A stretch of 64,000 nt of DNA from assembly GCA_037893225.1 (NCBI GenBank), contig JAZGUH010000025.1:434001-498000 (forward strand), written 5' to 3'. Positions 20,920-32,496 of this stretch are shown piece after piece. The notes beneath the pieces are model-generated. The model was not told the DNA's origin, searched no databases, and saw nothing but the letters and a program-made list of their open reading frames with translations. The DNA comes from Hippasteria phrygiana (Eukaryota; Echinodermata; Asteroidea; Valvatida; Goniasteridae). The position numbers and the translations under genes are program-made. Position 1 is the stretch's first letter, and each line of letters begins with the position of its first letter.

Positions 20920-22350
20920 ACAAACCCATATGCACCCACTTTAACTTCATCCACACTACCTCGGAGGGACGTCATTACCAAACCGGTCCTGGTGAACTCC
21001 ATAATTCGGTCCCATCTTTCACGTCAGAATCTGTATGCGGTACACCATTCCCACAACCCTCTCCATCAGTGACTCTAACGACGGATATTCAGAGTCGGGC
21101 TGGAGTGCTCACCTGGACAACATCTCCTGAGCGGGAACCTGGTACCCTACAGAACAACTCTTGCACATGAACTACCTGGAACTCCTAGCTGTTCTCAAGG
21201 CCCTTCAGTCCATAAACAGAGAAGTCGCAAACAGCCATATCCTGATCAAATCTGACAACTCAACTGTAGTGTCGTAGCTGAATCGCTCAAGGGGCACTCA
21301 TTCTCCTTCCCTGTGCATGCTAAATTGGAGGCTTGTCAGTTGGTGCATCCCTCGCCAGATTTTTCTCAGGGCAAGCCACCTTTCAGGAAAAGACAATGTG
21401 ATTGCAGATGCACTATCACGGGGCTGGGCTATCCTCACAGAGTGGTCTCTCCATTGTCCAATGGTACAACAGGTTATAAATCTTCTTTCACTCCACTCGT
21501 ATGTACCTCTTTGCATCCCATCTCAACAATCAGTTGCCAACCTTCTGCTCTCGCCATGCTCGCCCCCAGGTTTGGGCAACGGATGCACTGAGCATCAGCT
21601 GGTCAGGAATCCTGAGTTATGCTTTCCATCCAATGTCTCTGCTCCCTCGAGTATTGGAGAAGATCGATCAAGAGAAATGCAAGATCATTCTGATCGCCCC
21701 TTTCTGGCCATGACAGGCATGGTTTCCTCGACTCCTGGATCTTCTAATCAACACACCTCTCTTTTTGCCGAAAGTCCCAGACCTCCTGACACAACCAATC
21801 TCAAAGGCTCTTCATCCAGATCCAGACAGTCTTCATCTTTCTGCGTGGATGCTATCAAATTGTCCTTTCAGAGATTGCTGCAGCCCTGGCAGCAAAGAGT
21901 AGACGGACGTTAATATGAAAAACTTATGACAGTCGATTACAACACTACATCAAATGGTGTTACTAGAAAGCTGTCGATCCCTATTCTGCACATTTGACAG
22001 ACATTGTGGATTTTTTCTTCAGATTGTATAACTCGGGCCTGCATATTGCAACAATTCAGAGCTACAGATCGGCCATTGGGGTTGTACACAAGGGCTTCGA
22101 TGATTGATCCGACCTGTCTAGCAATGCCATAATCTCTCACCTCATTAAGGGTATGTTCAACGAGACACCCCCAGTAAAGAAACTTGTTCCATCTTCGGCA
22201 CAAGCTGGCCAAAGCCTCCTTTGAGCCTGACGGGTCCTCTTCTCTCCATTGCTTGATGGTTAAAACAGCCTTTCTGTTCGCAGCCTCTACGGCACGTCAG
22301 AGAAGTGAACTCCATGCACTTTCCATAGCTATTAGACACTTACGCTGGGA
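20920..22350 (+). pseudogene. DIRS-like RNase H and tyrosine-recombinase remnant (copy D)
   Basis: In shifting frames the sequence reads the end of an RT/RNase H region (LHMNYLELLAVLKALQ-like; SHILIKSDNS; then LMLNWRLVSW-type sequence ending HLSGKDNVIADALSRG, a hallmark of DIRS elements). A proline-rich linker follows (VWATDALSISWSG; LIAPFWP). From about 21900 there is a decayed tyrosine recombinase, with ASTARQRSELHALSI-type sequence near 22285-22325 corresponding to its first Arg box. There are many stops. Its 5' end begins right after the hAT element at 20907, whose insertion split it from sequence on the left. Confidence 0.65.
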
Positions 22351-22569
22351 GCCATGAGGGGTGCGCCTCATTAGAGCTTAACTTTCTAACCAAGTGCAGC
22401 CAGCAGATCCCACAAAAATTCTCCTAGGATCATATGGGTTCCAGATTACGGGTATATCTTAACAGCTTTATATCTTGCAAATATTCCATCTAGCTAGGCT
22501 TAGTTAAAGACACTGACTCCACACTGCATGCCCCCAACCCATGTCTCAGTGAATTCCGGTGCTGCTCTG

Positions 22570-22675
22570 CATTTGTAGGTATCGGAGGTGACATATTTTC
22601 TGTGATGGAATCTCCCAAATCTTCAGTGATTTTCTTCTATTCTAAGAAAATACTCACCTCCGATACCATCCTACC
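22570..22675. repeat. Hairpin: ggtatcggaggtga arms
   Basis: ggtatcggaggtgacatatt is mirrored by aatactcacctccgatacc, and inner arms ttttctgtgatggaatct and gattttcttctattctaag partly pair. A closely related hairpin lies at 48288-48355. On the minus strand the arm reads GGAG followed by GTGAGTATTTTCTTA, an excellent 5' splice-site match. Confidence 0.6.
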
Positions 22676-22747
22676 CAAAACCAAATAAATGGTAAAACGG
22701 GAAAAAAAGGGCCGAGTCCTTGCAAGGGATTCTGTACAGGTTCTGTA

Positions 22748-23135
22748 TATCTCCGAGGACAAGAGGAGAAAGGAAATTTACAAAGAAATCTTTCAGTCCT
22801 CGTACGTCAAGTCTTTTGTTGAAATCGGTCCTCGCACGTAGAAATACGTGCTAATAGTCTATGGGGTTGGGTTATATCAAACACAAAGCATTTTCCTCGC
22901 ACGTATTGCGAAAGTATGACTGTGTGTACGTGCACTGTATTTATCTCCGAGGACAAGAGAAGAAAGGAAACACAAAGAAACCTTTCAGTCCTTGAACGTA
23001 GAGTCTTTTGTTGAAATCAGTCCTCGAACGTAAGGATACGTGCTTAGTCTATGGGGGTTGGTTATATTAAAGGAACAATAGGAAACACAAAGCATTGTCC
23101 TCGGACGTATTGGGGAAGTACGACAAAGTGCGCCT
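22748..23135 (+). repeat. Two-unit 194-bp tandem duplication
   Basis: tatctccgaggacaagag begins units at 22748 and 22942. Both contain aaacctttcagtcctt-like, gagtcttttgttgaaatc, agtctatgggg and cacaaagcattttcctcg-like sequence. Each unit has several cgaggac/gtcctcg inverted motifs. No coding function is apparent. Confidence 0.7.
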
Positions 23136-23948
23136 GCAGTGTGTATGTGTGTGTTTAGTGACGCAATGTTCGGGCGCAGACAAGGGGGCCACGTTTGACC
23201 GAACGTCCACAATTGAAAATCGTTTACAAAACATATGGGAGGCCTTCCGAAAAAGTTAGAGTAAAAACAAAAGAGGAACAATGGCACGTCCACGATTGCA
23301 GGTATTTACACACTTGTGTGTTATTGTCAGTGGAGTATTTTCTTATTAGAATATAGAATCCCAGCAGATTTGGGAGAGTGTGAAGCCTGCGTGGTTCGCT
23401 GATCACCGTGATATTGTGATGCTTACGTACATCAAGTTCAACTGTTGTGCAGTGCACGATCCAATTTAAGTGGAGTGCTTTCGCCCTCAGTTATCACAAA
23501 GGCCACATTGTACATGTACTTCCGCATGTTTTTAGGGTTCACTAGCTGTACAGTGGAAGCACCAACAACAGGAATGCACAGCTGCCAACTATTACGAATT
23601 TTTCGTAATTATTAAAAATTTAACTATGAATTACGAAAATATGAATTGTCTATTAAAAATTACGAAATTAACTTTTCTGCATTAGAAAATAAAAAAAAAA
23701 TGTTTATAATGTCGCGATTCTCTTTCAGCATTGAAAAGTCGAAATAATTGTTCGTATTCAAGTTTAGGTAAATAGTAATCGATACCGGACCATTTAAATA
23801 TACTGCATTATAGCCATCATTATAGCCATCTGGAAAAATATTGTCAACACTGGTTTTGTCCAGTATCGATACTGTGTGTCGGGTACAGTGTCAAATGTAG
23901 AAGTATGGAAAAAGGCGTAGGAGCCAGTGAAAATACGCACGTTATGTA
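23136..23948. other. Intron 3 sequence; one possible MITE end
   Basis: The segment ctattacgaatttttcgtaat near 23590, with inverted attacgaaaat echoes to 23670, looks like a small palindromic element, but boundaries are unclear. Nothing else is supported. Confidence 0.35.
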
Positions 23949-24359
23949 CAGTACCTTGCAATTGAAACTTAACTCTGCGAATTGGACTGGGAAAATTTGC
24001 GAAAAGAATTCGCATTTCGTATTTCGCACGCAACTTTCCCCCCCCGCGATTTCGCAGCGAATCAGGTGCGAAAACTCTTCAAAAACTCTTAGAAAATGTT
24101 GCGAAAACTGTGCGAAAACGCTGCGAAAATGTTGCGAATGCGATGCAAAAATTTTGCGAACTCGGTGTAAAAATAAATTTGCGAAAATGGTGCAAAAACG
24201 GTGCGAAGAAATGTGTCCATGCAGCTCAGATAGAACACCCAGTCAGCGAAATTCCGCTCTAAAAAGCTCCAAAATGGGTCTAAAAAAAAATTACGAGAGC
24301 GATAATTTTTCAACATTGTTGAAAAAAATCACTACTGTACGTACTACTACTGTACGTAC
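23949..24359 (+). repeat. gcgaaa-type terminal arm (left end of second element copy)
   Basis: It begins CAGTACCTTGCAATTGAAAC with TA outside (23947-23948) and continues ttaactctgcgaattgg, then gcgaaaa motifs. It is an inverted match to 2240-2654. The hAT element at 24360 interrupts it; the other part of the same target, of the gtgaaa arm type, resumes at 28354. Confidence 0.75.
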
Positions 24360-27300
24360 CATGGGCGTCAACAGCTTATGAAAAGTGGGGGGGGGGGGGG
24401 GGGGGGGGGGACATGAGCCCCAATTAGTGATCTGTGTCCTGGGTAGTTATCTAAGAGGAGGGGGTGTCCCCTTGCCCTTATAGATTGTTTGCATAATTAG
24501 GGGTGCTTAGGTGCTAATGGTGCTATATTTTGGTGCTATATATAATTTATACTATTTGTTCAAACTAATCATGCTACAAAAAACTGACCCCCCCCCCCCC
24601 CCCCCCCCCCCCCCTGGATCCGCGATCATCCGCTCCTGAATTAAAGGTCCTAGTTCTATTATAATTCCACGAATAATTCAGATTATATCTACTTTTTGCC
24701 TGTCCCAACATTTGTGTTAGTATTTCACATGCTCATCTGAGTCATCTCAATGTTAAACTGATGCTCTACATCAAGTTACCAGCATTTTATTTTCAGTCTT
24801 TTCAGATCGAAATGGCAGCAGTAAGTTAGCGATGAAGATATACCTCATTACCTGAGTTAGAATTTGCCAAAAATCTGTGTACGACTGTCTACTGATCTGA
24901 CAAACTCTTCTGCAATATTCTGTGGGTTTAGTGCTGCCAGCCTATCGCGATGTACATGGCAGACCATGAGGTGGTTATTAAGACGCTGCTGTGTCATAGT
25001 GGAACGTAGCCAGGTTTTCATGCGTCTAAGTGCACTGAATGATCGTTCTGCTGTGGACAAGCTTGCCGGGGAGATAAGCAGGAGCCGTTGCAACCGTTCG
25101 ACTTGAGGGAACATTCGACGAACCTCTGGTACCATTTCCATGAATATTTTCTGGTATTCCTCAACTGATGACCCCCTGAACTGGTTTAGGAAGAAGCCGA
25201 GTTCTTGCTCTAGAGAATCTGTCAGTTCAGGTACTTGCTGATTATCTGTGGTTTGAATGACCCAGTCATGTGTAGTACTGAACTCAAGTCCCTGTATGCT
25301 GTGAGGTCGGTGGATGTAAAGTATTCTGTCACGTTTGAGGATGCACTGTCAATGACTTTGAAGAAATCAACCCGGTATATTTCTTCTGCAGAGTTGGCAA
25401 TGTACTCTGGAGCAGCACCATCATCATGTCTATTTGGGACCTTGCGCTTTCGTGGAAGGATCACAGGTTCTAGATTGCACTGCTGGCTCTTCTGCTCTGC
25501 TGCCTCATACATTTCCTTGAATTTGTGGTCACATCGGAGTGATTGGAGACTTTTGATGGTCACCTCTGCAGCAGCAAGCATTCCAGAAACCGTCACTTGT
25601 GAACCCTGGAGGGCCTTGTTGAAATTTTCGAGACAGTGGATAATGGGGATTGATGCGAATAAGCCAAGTACACATTTCCCTGATGACAGGCATTTGTAGA
25701 GACCGCTGGCTCGAGATGCAGTATTTGTCCCTAATTCATTAGCTGCTTGCTGAAGGGCATCCAACACATCTGAGTAGTTCTCCAAGACGGATTTAACTGC
25801 AGGACAACGAGTTAGCCAACGTGTAGGGCATATCGGCTTCAATCGCGTAGGTGAAGGACTATCAACATCATCTGCGTGTAGATTTAAGTAGAGGTGTTTG
25901 AACTTTCCAGAGCTGTTGTAGAGGTTTCCTAGTTCTTGAACATGGCCCAGAGCATCTCTTACATAAGGAGCACTTTGTATGGCTTTGGCAGTGATGAGAT
26001 TGGTAACATGGGCTCCACAGTGAACATACATGGCCAACGGTTGGACGTTTTTCATCTCTGCTTGGCAGCCTTTGTACTTCCCCGACATGTTACTTGCTCC
26101 ATCATATGTCTGTGCCCGAAGGTGTTCGATGGGCAGTTGCAGCCGTATCATAGCGTCTTGCAGCATCTTGCACAGTGATATGCCTGTTGTAGATAAAACT
26201 TGGTAGAGACCCAATAAGTCTTCATGAACATTGAATGAATCATCTACATAACGCACGCACACAGCTTCTTGCTCATTGCCTTGAATGTCTTGTGTTCCAT
26301 CAGTAATGATCCCAAACTGTGTCGACATCCGATTGACATCACTGCAGACTCCCCTGAGTACAGCATGACCCATTATCTGCAGTCTGAACCTGAACTGATG
26401 TGAATGAAACTTTCCTGGACAGCCATCTCTTCAAATTGTCATCATCCTCAGCGCGTAACTGCAGAAGTCTTGCAAAATTACCATCTAAGGCATCCGATCC
26501 ACGAATCGCAAGGCCCTGCTCTGATAAGTATTTCAGTGACGAAATTATTTTCATAATTGCTTTACGTGCACAGCATTGATTTTCAAGTAGTTGGGCTGAT
26601 AGCTGAGTACTGATGTCGTCGCCTGTAGGCTGTCTGCGGTATTTCAGGTTTTCATATGAAAGCTTGTGCGCATTAGACTTTTCATGGCTTCGGAGTTTCT
26701 CTATTGCTTTCTTCCAGTTTTTGAATCCTGTTTTCACAAATGCGTCTTCTGCACAGCGGGCCAGTTGAGAGATTTTGTCGGGAAGCATCAGCACATGTGT
26801 GGCATAGTACTCCACCAATGCTCTCATCATAATGTAGCCATGGAAATTCACTGAACCATCGTTGCTGGAAACTTAGGGACCTGTTGGCAAGTTTTTGTAC
26901 CGGAATGCAACTGACAGGTTGAAAAGGTTTATCTGGAGGAATATGTGCAAGTATTGAAGAAATATGAGGTTCATCACTTGAACATTGACTTTTCGGAGAG
27001 CTTTGCTTCCCTTCCGATAAACTTGTGGCACCTTCTGTAGGTGCAGAGGATGATGCACTCCTTGAATCAGTTTGAGATGTGGAAAAATATTTTCTGATAT
27101 CCATCTGTGGAAAAGAAGGAACAAGAGTACAAAACTTGAGCACTCAATACATGTAGTGCAGAAGCTCATATACTCTATGTAACATGCATGATAACAATAT
27201 TATGAACTTACAATGTGGTACAATATATATATGCGGTAGTAAGCACTCGACCCGGTATCATGAAAACTGAATAAGTATTTTGCGTGTTTTCATGCAATGA

Positions 27301-28353
27301 CCCCGTCCCCAAACAACTCCTGAATGATCTTTAACCTCAAACACCCAGTGGCCCCAGTGCATCTGGTTATTGCCCGAACGATCCTAAGAATACGCCCAGA
27401 TATTGAACGTGAGAAATACAGGTACAATAAGTCAATAACACATATACTGTTTTGCTAGGGCTAGGAACATACCAGAAACACTGTTTTCACATATATGATG
27501 GACACTATGATGTTCTGAGCCTTAGCCTATCTGTAGTATAGGCTATAGGCATAGGCCTAGGCTATAGTACACAATAGTACATAAATAGTACATAAAACCC
27601 GATGGTCCACAAAGGTTTTCAGCAAAATCGTCTATTTTCATTTTTACGATGTATTTAGTCCACTTACGATTGTACGATCCACTGGATCCAGACTAACTTG
27701 CGAAAACCAGCGCTAGGGGAGCCTCCGACCCCGTACACGCGTCAGAAATGAGAAATGTGTCGCTGGCAATCCGCACTGCACCAGTGCACTTTGCGCGTAC
27801 ACGATGCGTGAGTAACGTTAGAAACAAGCGACGTCGAATCGCCTGCTCGCCCCGTATAACGCTATGAACTGGGGGCGAAAATACATACGCATGCAATACG
27901 ATCTTTGGCTTTCAGTGCGCATGTCTCAAAAAAGTGTCGCTGGCATTCTGCACCGCACGCCGTTTGTGCATAGTGAGCAGTGTTGGAAAACATGCCTGCG
28001 CGGCTGGCTTCTAATATGTTCCTACTGTACGGTACAGGAATATTAAGCATCCACCTCCTCTGTCTCCGTGAGTAACGTTATAGATCTACCTAGTAGGCAT
28101 ACACGGCGGCAACGGGTTCGTCTGCCTCTAATTTTTGATGATTTTGATAATGAGTCGAAAAATGGCTGTTTTTACTAATATCGAGTTTGATTCTATTTGA
28201 GTCAGCAATTGATACAAAAAATCGAACATATGCCTGCCATTTTTAAAAATTATTGTTCCGAAAAGTGGGGGGGACAAACGATATGATATCCCCCCACTTT
28301 CAAAAGTGGGGGGGGGACATGTCCCCCCCGTCCCCCACCTGTTGACGCCCATG
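24360..28353 (-). mobile_element. hAT transposon with ZMYM1/TTF-type transposase (3,994 bp)
   Basis: Ends CATGGGCGTCAACAG and CTGTTGACGCCCATG are perfect 15-bp inverted repeats, each followed by a run of G (C on the far side). Flanks gtACGTAC (24352-24359) and ccACGTAC (28354-28361) fit an 8-bp duplication with two changes. The C-rich run at 24588-24614 and the 24-G run at 24387-24410 lie inside. A minus-strand transposase pseudogene fills 24857-27143. It sits in a second copy of the gcgaaa/gtgaaa element. Confidence 0.85.
24857..27143 (-). pseudogene. hAT transposase, ZMYM1-like (TTF zinc finger, RNase H-like core, hATC)
   Basis: Four frames on the minus strand join into one protein. At 27143-about 26770 it reads MDIRKYFSTSQT and a TTF-type finger start (RWFSEFPWLHYDE; GVLCHTC). 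About 26780-26365 has AFVKTGFKNWKKAIEKLRSH with KSNAHKLS. About 26373-25222 has the core, IITDGTQD (first catalytic Asp), VHEDLLGLYQVLST, TYDGASNMSGKY, MYVHCGAHVTNL and CPTRWLTRC. The last part, 25141-24857, is the hATC dimerisation domain with SLSTAERSFSALRRMKTWLR and RLNNHLMVCHVHRDRL. At least three frameshifts (near 26775, 26365 and between 25222 and 25141) inactivate it. Order and motifs are those of the ZMYM1-like hAT group; length (about 740 codons if joined) is usual. Confidence 0.85.
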
Positions 28354-29435
28354 CCACGTACGACGCCATCAAATTCGGGAATTTCCCTCATTGGGCTATA
28401 GACTAATCCGACAAACAAAATTAGATGCCATCTTTGGGTACCCAATCGGGTGGAACTGCGCTCACGCGCGCGTCATATGCGTGCTTACATTTGAGGTGCG
28501 TGTTTACTCTAACAATCCTATTGGTCATAGTGCGTGCGTATGACGAGCGCGCGTGTATGGTACCGCTTGATTGGGTACCCAAAGATGGCTTCTAATTTTG
28601 TTCGTTGGATTAGTCTATAACAAGAAATACATCCTTGTCCAATGATTACAAAAACCTCTACCCATAAAAAGCTCACTTTTTAAAATATCGATGTATTTCG
28701 AACATAGAAAAATTATTTGTTAAATAAAAATTATACCTATTTTTAAATGATTCTAATTAATTTTTGCAATAGAATTTTTTTCATTAATAGAAAGAGCCAT
28801 TTTTATGAATCCATTAAATTTCGTACACTGTTTAGCAATGGCGTGTTGAATCGACGTACTGTGACCGTGTACCGCCCGTACTATGCCACCGCGCCTGGGG
28901 CCTGATGCACCGTCCGTAAAGATGAGGCCATGACGTGCGGCGTGGTCGCGGTGACCATGTACCACCTGTACTATGCCACCACGATCGGGACGATCGTCAC
29001 GGCCTGGCCCTGGGGCCTGATGCTAATGCGATCTTGATAGGGACACAAATTTTTGAATATGTATGACGATGAGGTATAGTAAACAGTTCGTGTTCAAATG
29101 GACTGCCTTTAAAATTCTATGCCGTCTTCCTCTAACGTTAGCACTCTCCTTCAAATCAGCAAATAATGAAAGATTATACTCCTAGCTGTTTGAGATTTAC
29201 GATCCTCTGCTTTCCATATTGAGAGATGAACGTGTTGTGTGAAAGCATCGAGAACAAATTGTACATTTACATACATGCACATGTACATGTACACGTTATT
29301 TTCCCATTTCACAAAGATGTGAAAAAGTTTTCACAAAAGTGAGAAAAGGGGAGGGGCTAATTCAAGTGGGGAAAATAATTTTTCCATTTTGTGAAAAGAG
29401 TGTGAAAATGTTTTTACACTTTTGTGAACTTGATG
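28354..29435 (-). repeat. gtgaaa-type arm, third copy
   Basis: It resumes after the hAT insertion with ccacgtacgacgccatcaaa and runs through the same blocks as the 11.1-12.1 kb arm: aatgattacaaaa, atcgatgtatttcgaacata, accgtgtaccgcccgtacta, caaatggactgcctttaaa and gtgaaaa motifs. It stops near 29435 without the expected CAGTAC terminus, so the end is lost. A 215-bp MITE interrupts it. Confidence 0.75.
28401..28615. mobile_element. 215-bp MITE with long inverted ends
   Basis: Ends gactaatccgacaaacaaaa and ttttgttcgttggattagtc continue into tctttgggtacccaatc and its complement. tata flanks both sides (28397-28400 and 28616-28619), while the other arm copy has the empty site gggctataacaag. GC-rich centre with cacgcgcgcgtc. 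Confidence 0.85.
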
Positions 29436-30050
29436 AACGTGATGAAAATGCGTGAAAACATGTGCACGAACGCAGCACAGCACACCGTGAGTTTAACGTT
29501 TTAGTAGGTATACATCGCGATTGTCAAGCTTAACTGATTTCATCATTCCTCATGGCTTGCAAAGGTAGACAGAAAGGAAAATGTTATAGTAGGAAATACA
29601 TAGATGAGTTTTCTTTTATCACTGTTTCACAGAAGGGAAAACAACATGTGTACATTGTCGACGGGACTTATCAATTACATATGGTGGACGGTCTGACATA
29701 CATTGTACGCACTCAAAATCCAAACTCCATCTTAATAGCATTCAAGATGAGGCACAAACAAAAAAATTGATGTACATGTATGATACTTTGCTCTGTGGGG
29801 CCACACCAAAGAAAAACATTGAAATTTCATACAAATTATGTTCATGTACATGTCAAAGGCTGTTCCACGCTGCGCCGCGCCGCGATATTTTATTACTAAT
29901 TGGAATTTTCAAATGTTGGCAGCTGTGTGAATGGTTGCTTGATTGTTATACAATGACAGTATCTGCTTGGTTTCACCTACCTCTGTGCCTACAGGTAAGT
30001 ACTTCTGAGGTAGCGCATTGCATGTGTCACCACAATCAACTTGCATCTTA
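29436..30050. other. Intron 3 sequence without supported genes
   Basis: A short plus-strand frame (29552-29767) has no recognisable features. A cctacag followed by GTAAGT at 29990-30002 looks like a splice junction, but no coding frame fits. Confidence 0.35.
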
Positions 30051-30700
30051 ATCCTTTGATCATTGGTTAGAAATGTGGCCATGATCTTCTTCTTGTACTT
30101 TTTGTTTACATTATCTTCCACATTTTAAATTTGTCCCTATCAGATCTTCTGTTATTACCTAATAATCAAAATCAAAATATTTAGTAACCTTATCAGCTAT
30201 ACTTTTTTTCACCTTCATTCTAGATTTGGGCACTCTTTTGGGCACCCTTATTTGACTTGAAGCAACTTGCCTGCACTTTTGAGCCAAATGGTTTGGTTTT
30301 CCCACAAGTTGTGCATGACTTTTAGCTAACTAATGTTTTTCTACCACAATATCTGCAATTTGTGAACTCTTTCTTCGTGATTCTTTGCTTTTAGTTTACC
30401 TTTAAACTGATACAGTTCAATTTGTTTGTCAATTTCATACGTGGCTTGCATGCATGATACCGTTGCCTCTGACACATTTATCTACTGTAGGTTGACGCTC
30501 GATTCTTGCAGCAGGCATTTACTCAATGTGTTATCAGTTTATGCCACAGACAATTCGATCTCTAGGGAAATCTTCAGAAAGATTCCCCAAATCAGAAGTT
30601 GATGCTACATGTAACTCCCTTAATCTAACCAAATAGTGGTCAACACGCTCATCAAATTGTTGAACATAGTTGTTCCTCCCCACAGCACTTTAGGATTGTG
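30051..30700 (-). pseudogene. Ty3/gypsy-type Gag remnant
   Basis: On the minus strand from about 30685 the frame reads QQFDERVDHYLVRLRELHVA, then FPRDRIVCGIN, followed by stops. Further on (about 30360-30250) come CRYCG and CTTCGKTKPFGSK, a decayed double zinc knuckle (usual form C-x2-C ... C-x2-C-G-K-x-N-H-F). Stops and frameshifts are frequent. The Phe-Asp-Glu-Arg-Val-Asp-His-Tyr motif followed by a zinc knuckle is typical of animal gypsy-group Gag. No RT or LTR was found next to it. Confidence 0.6.
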
Positions 30701-31328
30701 TCCATTTTTTATAAAGCTCATAAAGGGCCTAACAAATGCAAAAATATTCCTGAAAAACTCAATTCACAACAGTCGTTTTCCAATTTGTCAGTAATAATTG
30801 TACACAAGGACACACACACAGACATTTTAGTTTTCAATGATTTCAATTGATTTTGTTTAATATCGGGTTTATCTTGTATGTGGCTGATTGCATGTTCTAA
30901 AGTGGTTAAATGTAAAACCAAAAGCACATTGAGGCCAAAAAAGCTCAGTGCCAAAAATCTCAAATTTGGTCCAAAAAATGGTAAAATTGAGCATTCTCTC
31001 TTTCCCGTTTGTAAAGTTGGACGATCGGATGGCTGTAAAGGGAGTCCATCTTGTTGATGATAATGCACACTACACAGATCTTATTTTTAATGACTGGCAA
31101 GTGCATTTTAAATAGACTCCTAAGATGTCAAAAGACAACAGTGTAAGAATTGGTCATGGAAAACCCTTTGTCCAGGAAAGTCATGGACAAATTGTGGGAT
31201 TTCATATTAAGATGTCTGTATGAACCCTGTGTTTAAAAAATCCACAGACATAGAGCTACTAATGGATAAGGAAATATTTTAGTGGTACATGTTCATAAAC
31301 AAGTATGAATGTTTTCTTTGTTTTACAG

Positions 31329-31408
31329 TTCTACACCTCTCTCCCCACACGGTTTCGAGCATTTCTGAAATCAGCATCAAAGAAATCCCAGAACCACCAA
31401 CTTTATTG
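31329..31408 (+). CDS. Host gene exon 4
   Basis: Acceptor ctttgttttacag, donor GTAAGT after 31408. It supplies two bases to complete the codon left by exon 3 (giving Ile) and ends in phase 0. It reads ILHLSPHTVSSISEISIKEI, then PEPPTLL. The Ser-rich and Pro-rich character continues into exon 5. The short size means the call rests on phase continuity and flawless splice signals. Confidence 0.65.
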
Positions 31409-31502
31409 GTAAGTTATCCAGAAACAGGATCCCGTATCCTTTTAGAAATGCATTGGTGGTGCAAGGTGGATACTCGCACAGGTCTCCGAACACTAAACAT
31501 CT

Positions 31503-32363
31503 GGGTCCATATTCATAAAAGCCTGCTAACTTAGCAGTCAACTAGGCCTCAGCAGCCAGCTGAATCCGTAGTTACCTGCTCCGTGGTTACCAACTAATTT
31601 TGTATTCATAAAACCTTGCTAAGAATGTTGCCAGCTAGTTGGCAGCTAGATATTTCTAGCACGCAGCTAGGCAGTTCGTCAAACCATAAAACAGGAGAAT
31701 GTGAATTTGCATTTCAATAGGGTATGGTGTTGTTTTGGACTGGCAAGGCCAAGATGGGTCAAATGACTTTTAAGAACAGCAGTAAATCTGTACATGAGGC
31801 CTATGTGTGCATTAAAATCTCCACAAGCATGGCACTCGCAAACCCTGTCGAGGTGGAAGGAAAACATGGTAAAGGGAAGAAACGTAAAGCCAACTATAGT
31901 GATGAAGAAAACTTACTTCTAGCGGAAAGGTTTGATGAATTGAAAGACGTTCTTGAGTTCTTGAGAGTAAGCACAAATACGTCAACACCAATCGCAAGAA
32001 GATGCTTGGGAAGTTATCCTCAACCAGCATAGGGCCAGATTTCCCACAACCAACCGAACATTGGGAGACCTAAAAAATAGGCTGTCCAAACTCAAATCTT
32101 AATCCAAGGATCGTGTTCTCCACTGTAAAAAGTATACGTCTTGCCATGTTCGCTGCTCGATGTGTAACCCACAAATGATTTAGTTGCCAACTAGTGACTT
32201 AGAGACACCCCAGATCAACTCTAACGTTAGCAGCCAACTTAGTAACCAACTAAGCTTAGCAAACTTTTATGAATATCACTTAGCTTCCTACTAGGCTTAG
32301 CTGTCAACTAGGGGCCACTTTAGTTGCCAACTAGGCTTAGCAGGCTTTTATGAATATGGGCCC
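31503..32363 (+). mobile_element. Harbinger-type non-autonomous element carrying only a Myb/SANT-like gene
   Basis: Ends gggtccatattcataaaagc and gcttttatgaatatgggccc are inverted repeats, with cctgctaa and ttagcagg inside. Subterminal gttgccaactag/ctagttggcaac-like motifs are repeated near both ends. The interior holds a Myb/SANT-like DNA-binding reading frame. Harbinger elements normally carry such a gene next to a DDE transposase; none is present. A target duplication is not clear. Confidence 0.7.
31820..32110 (+). pseudogene. Myb/SANT-like DNA-binding protein (Harbinger partner)
   Basis: The frame reads MALANPVEVEGKHGKGKKRK, then ANYSDEENLLLAERFDELKD. After a frameshift near 31985 it continues KKDAWEVILNQHRARFPTT and TLGDLKNRLSKLKS to a stop. 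The pattern (Lys-rich lead, SDEE-x-LLL-x-E, a Trp-containing third helix region DAWEVI, LKNRLSKLKS) fits the Myb/SANT-like family found beside Harbinger transposases and in NAIF1-like proteins. Tryptophan spacing is incomplete and the frame is broken. Confidence 0.65.
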
Positions 32364-32496
32364 TGTACTGTTGTGATGGGGCATGGAATTTTAGACGAGA
32401 GATGTATGGCATCAAGGTGAAAGCTCTATACCTGACTTAGAACTTGCATGAGGCCAGCACATCTGCAGAGTGTGTTGGAAGCAACATCACCACCCC

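Noticed and set aside
24387..24614. G and C runs as assembly errors
   Set aside because: Runs at hAT ends recur in mirrored positions (28265-28335), so at least the terminal ones are probably real; exact lengths are uncertain.
29990..30005. Splice junction tacag/GTAAGT as part of the host gene
   Set aside because: No in-phase coding sequence on either side.
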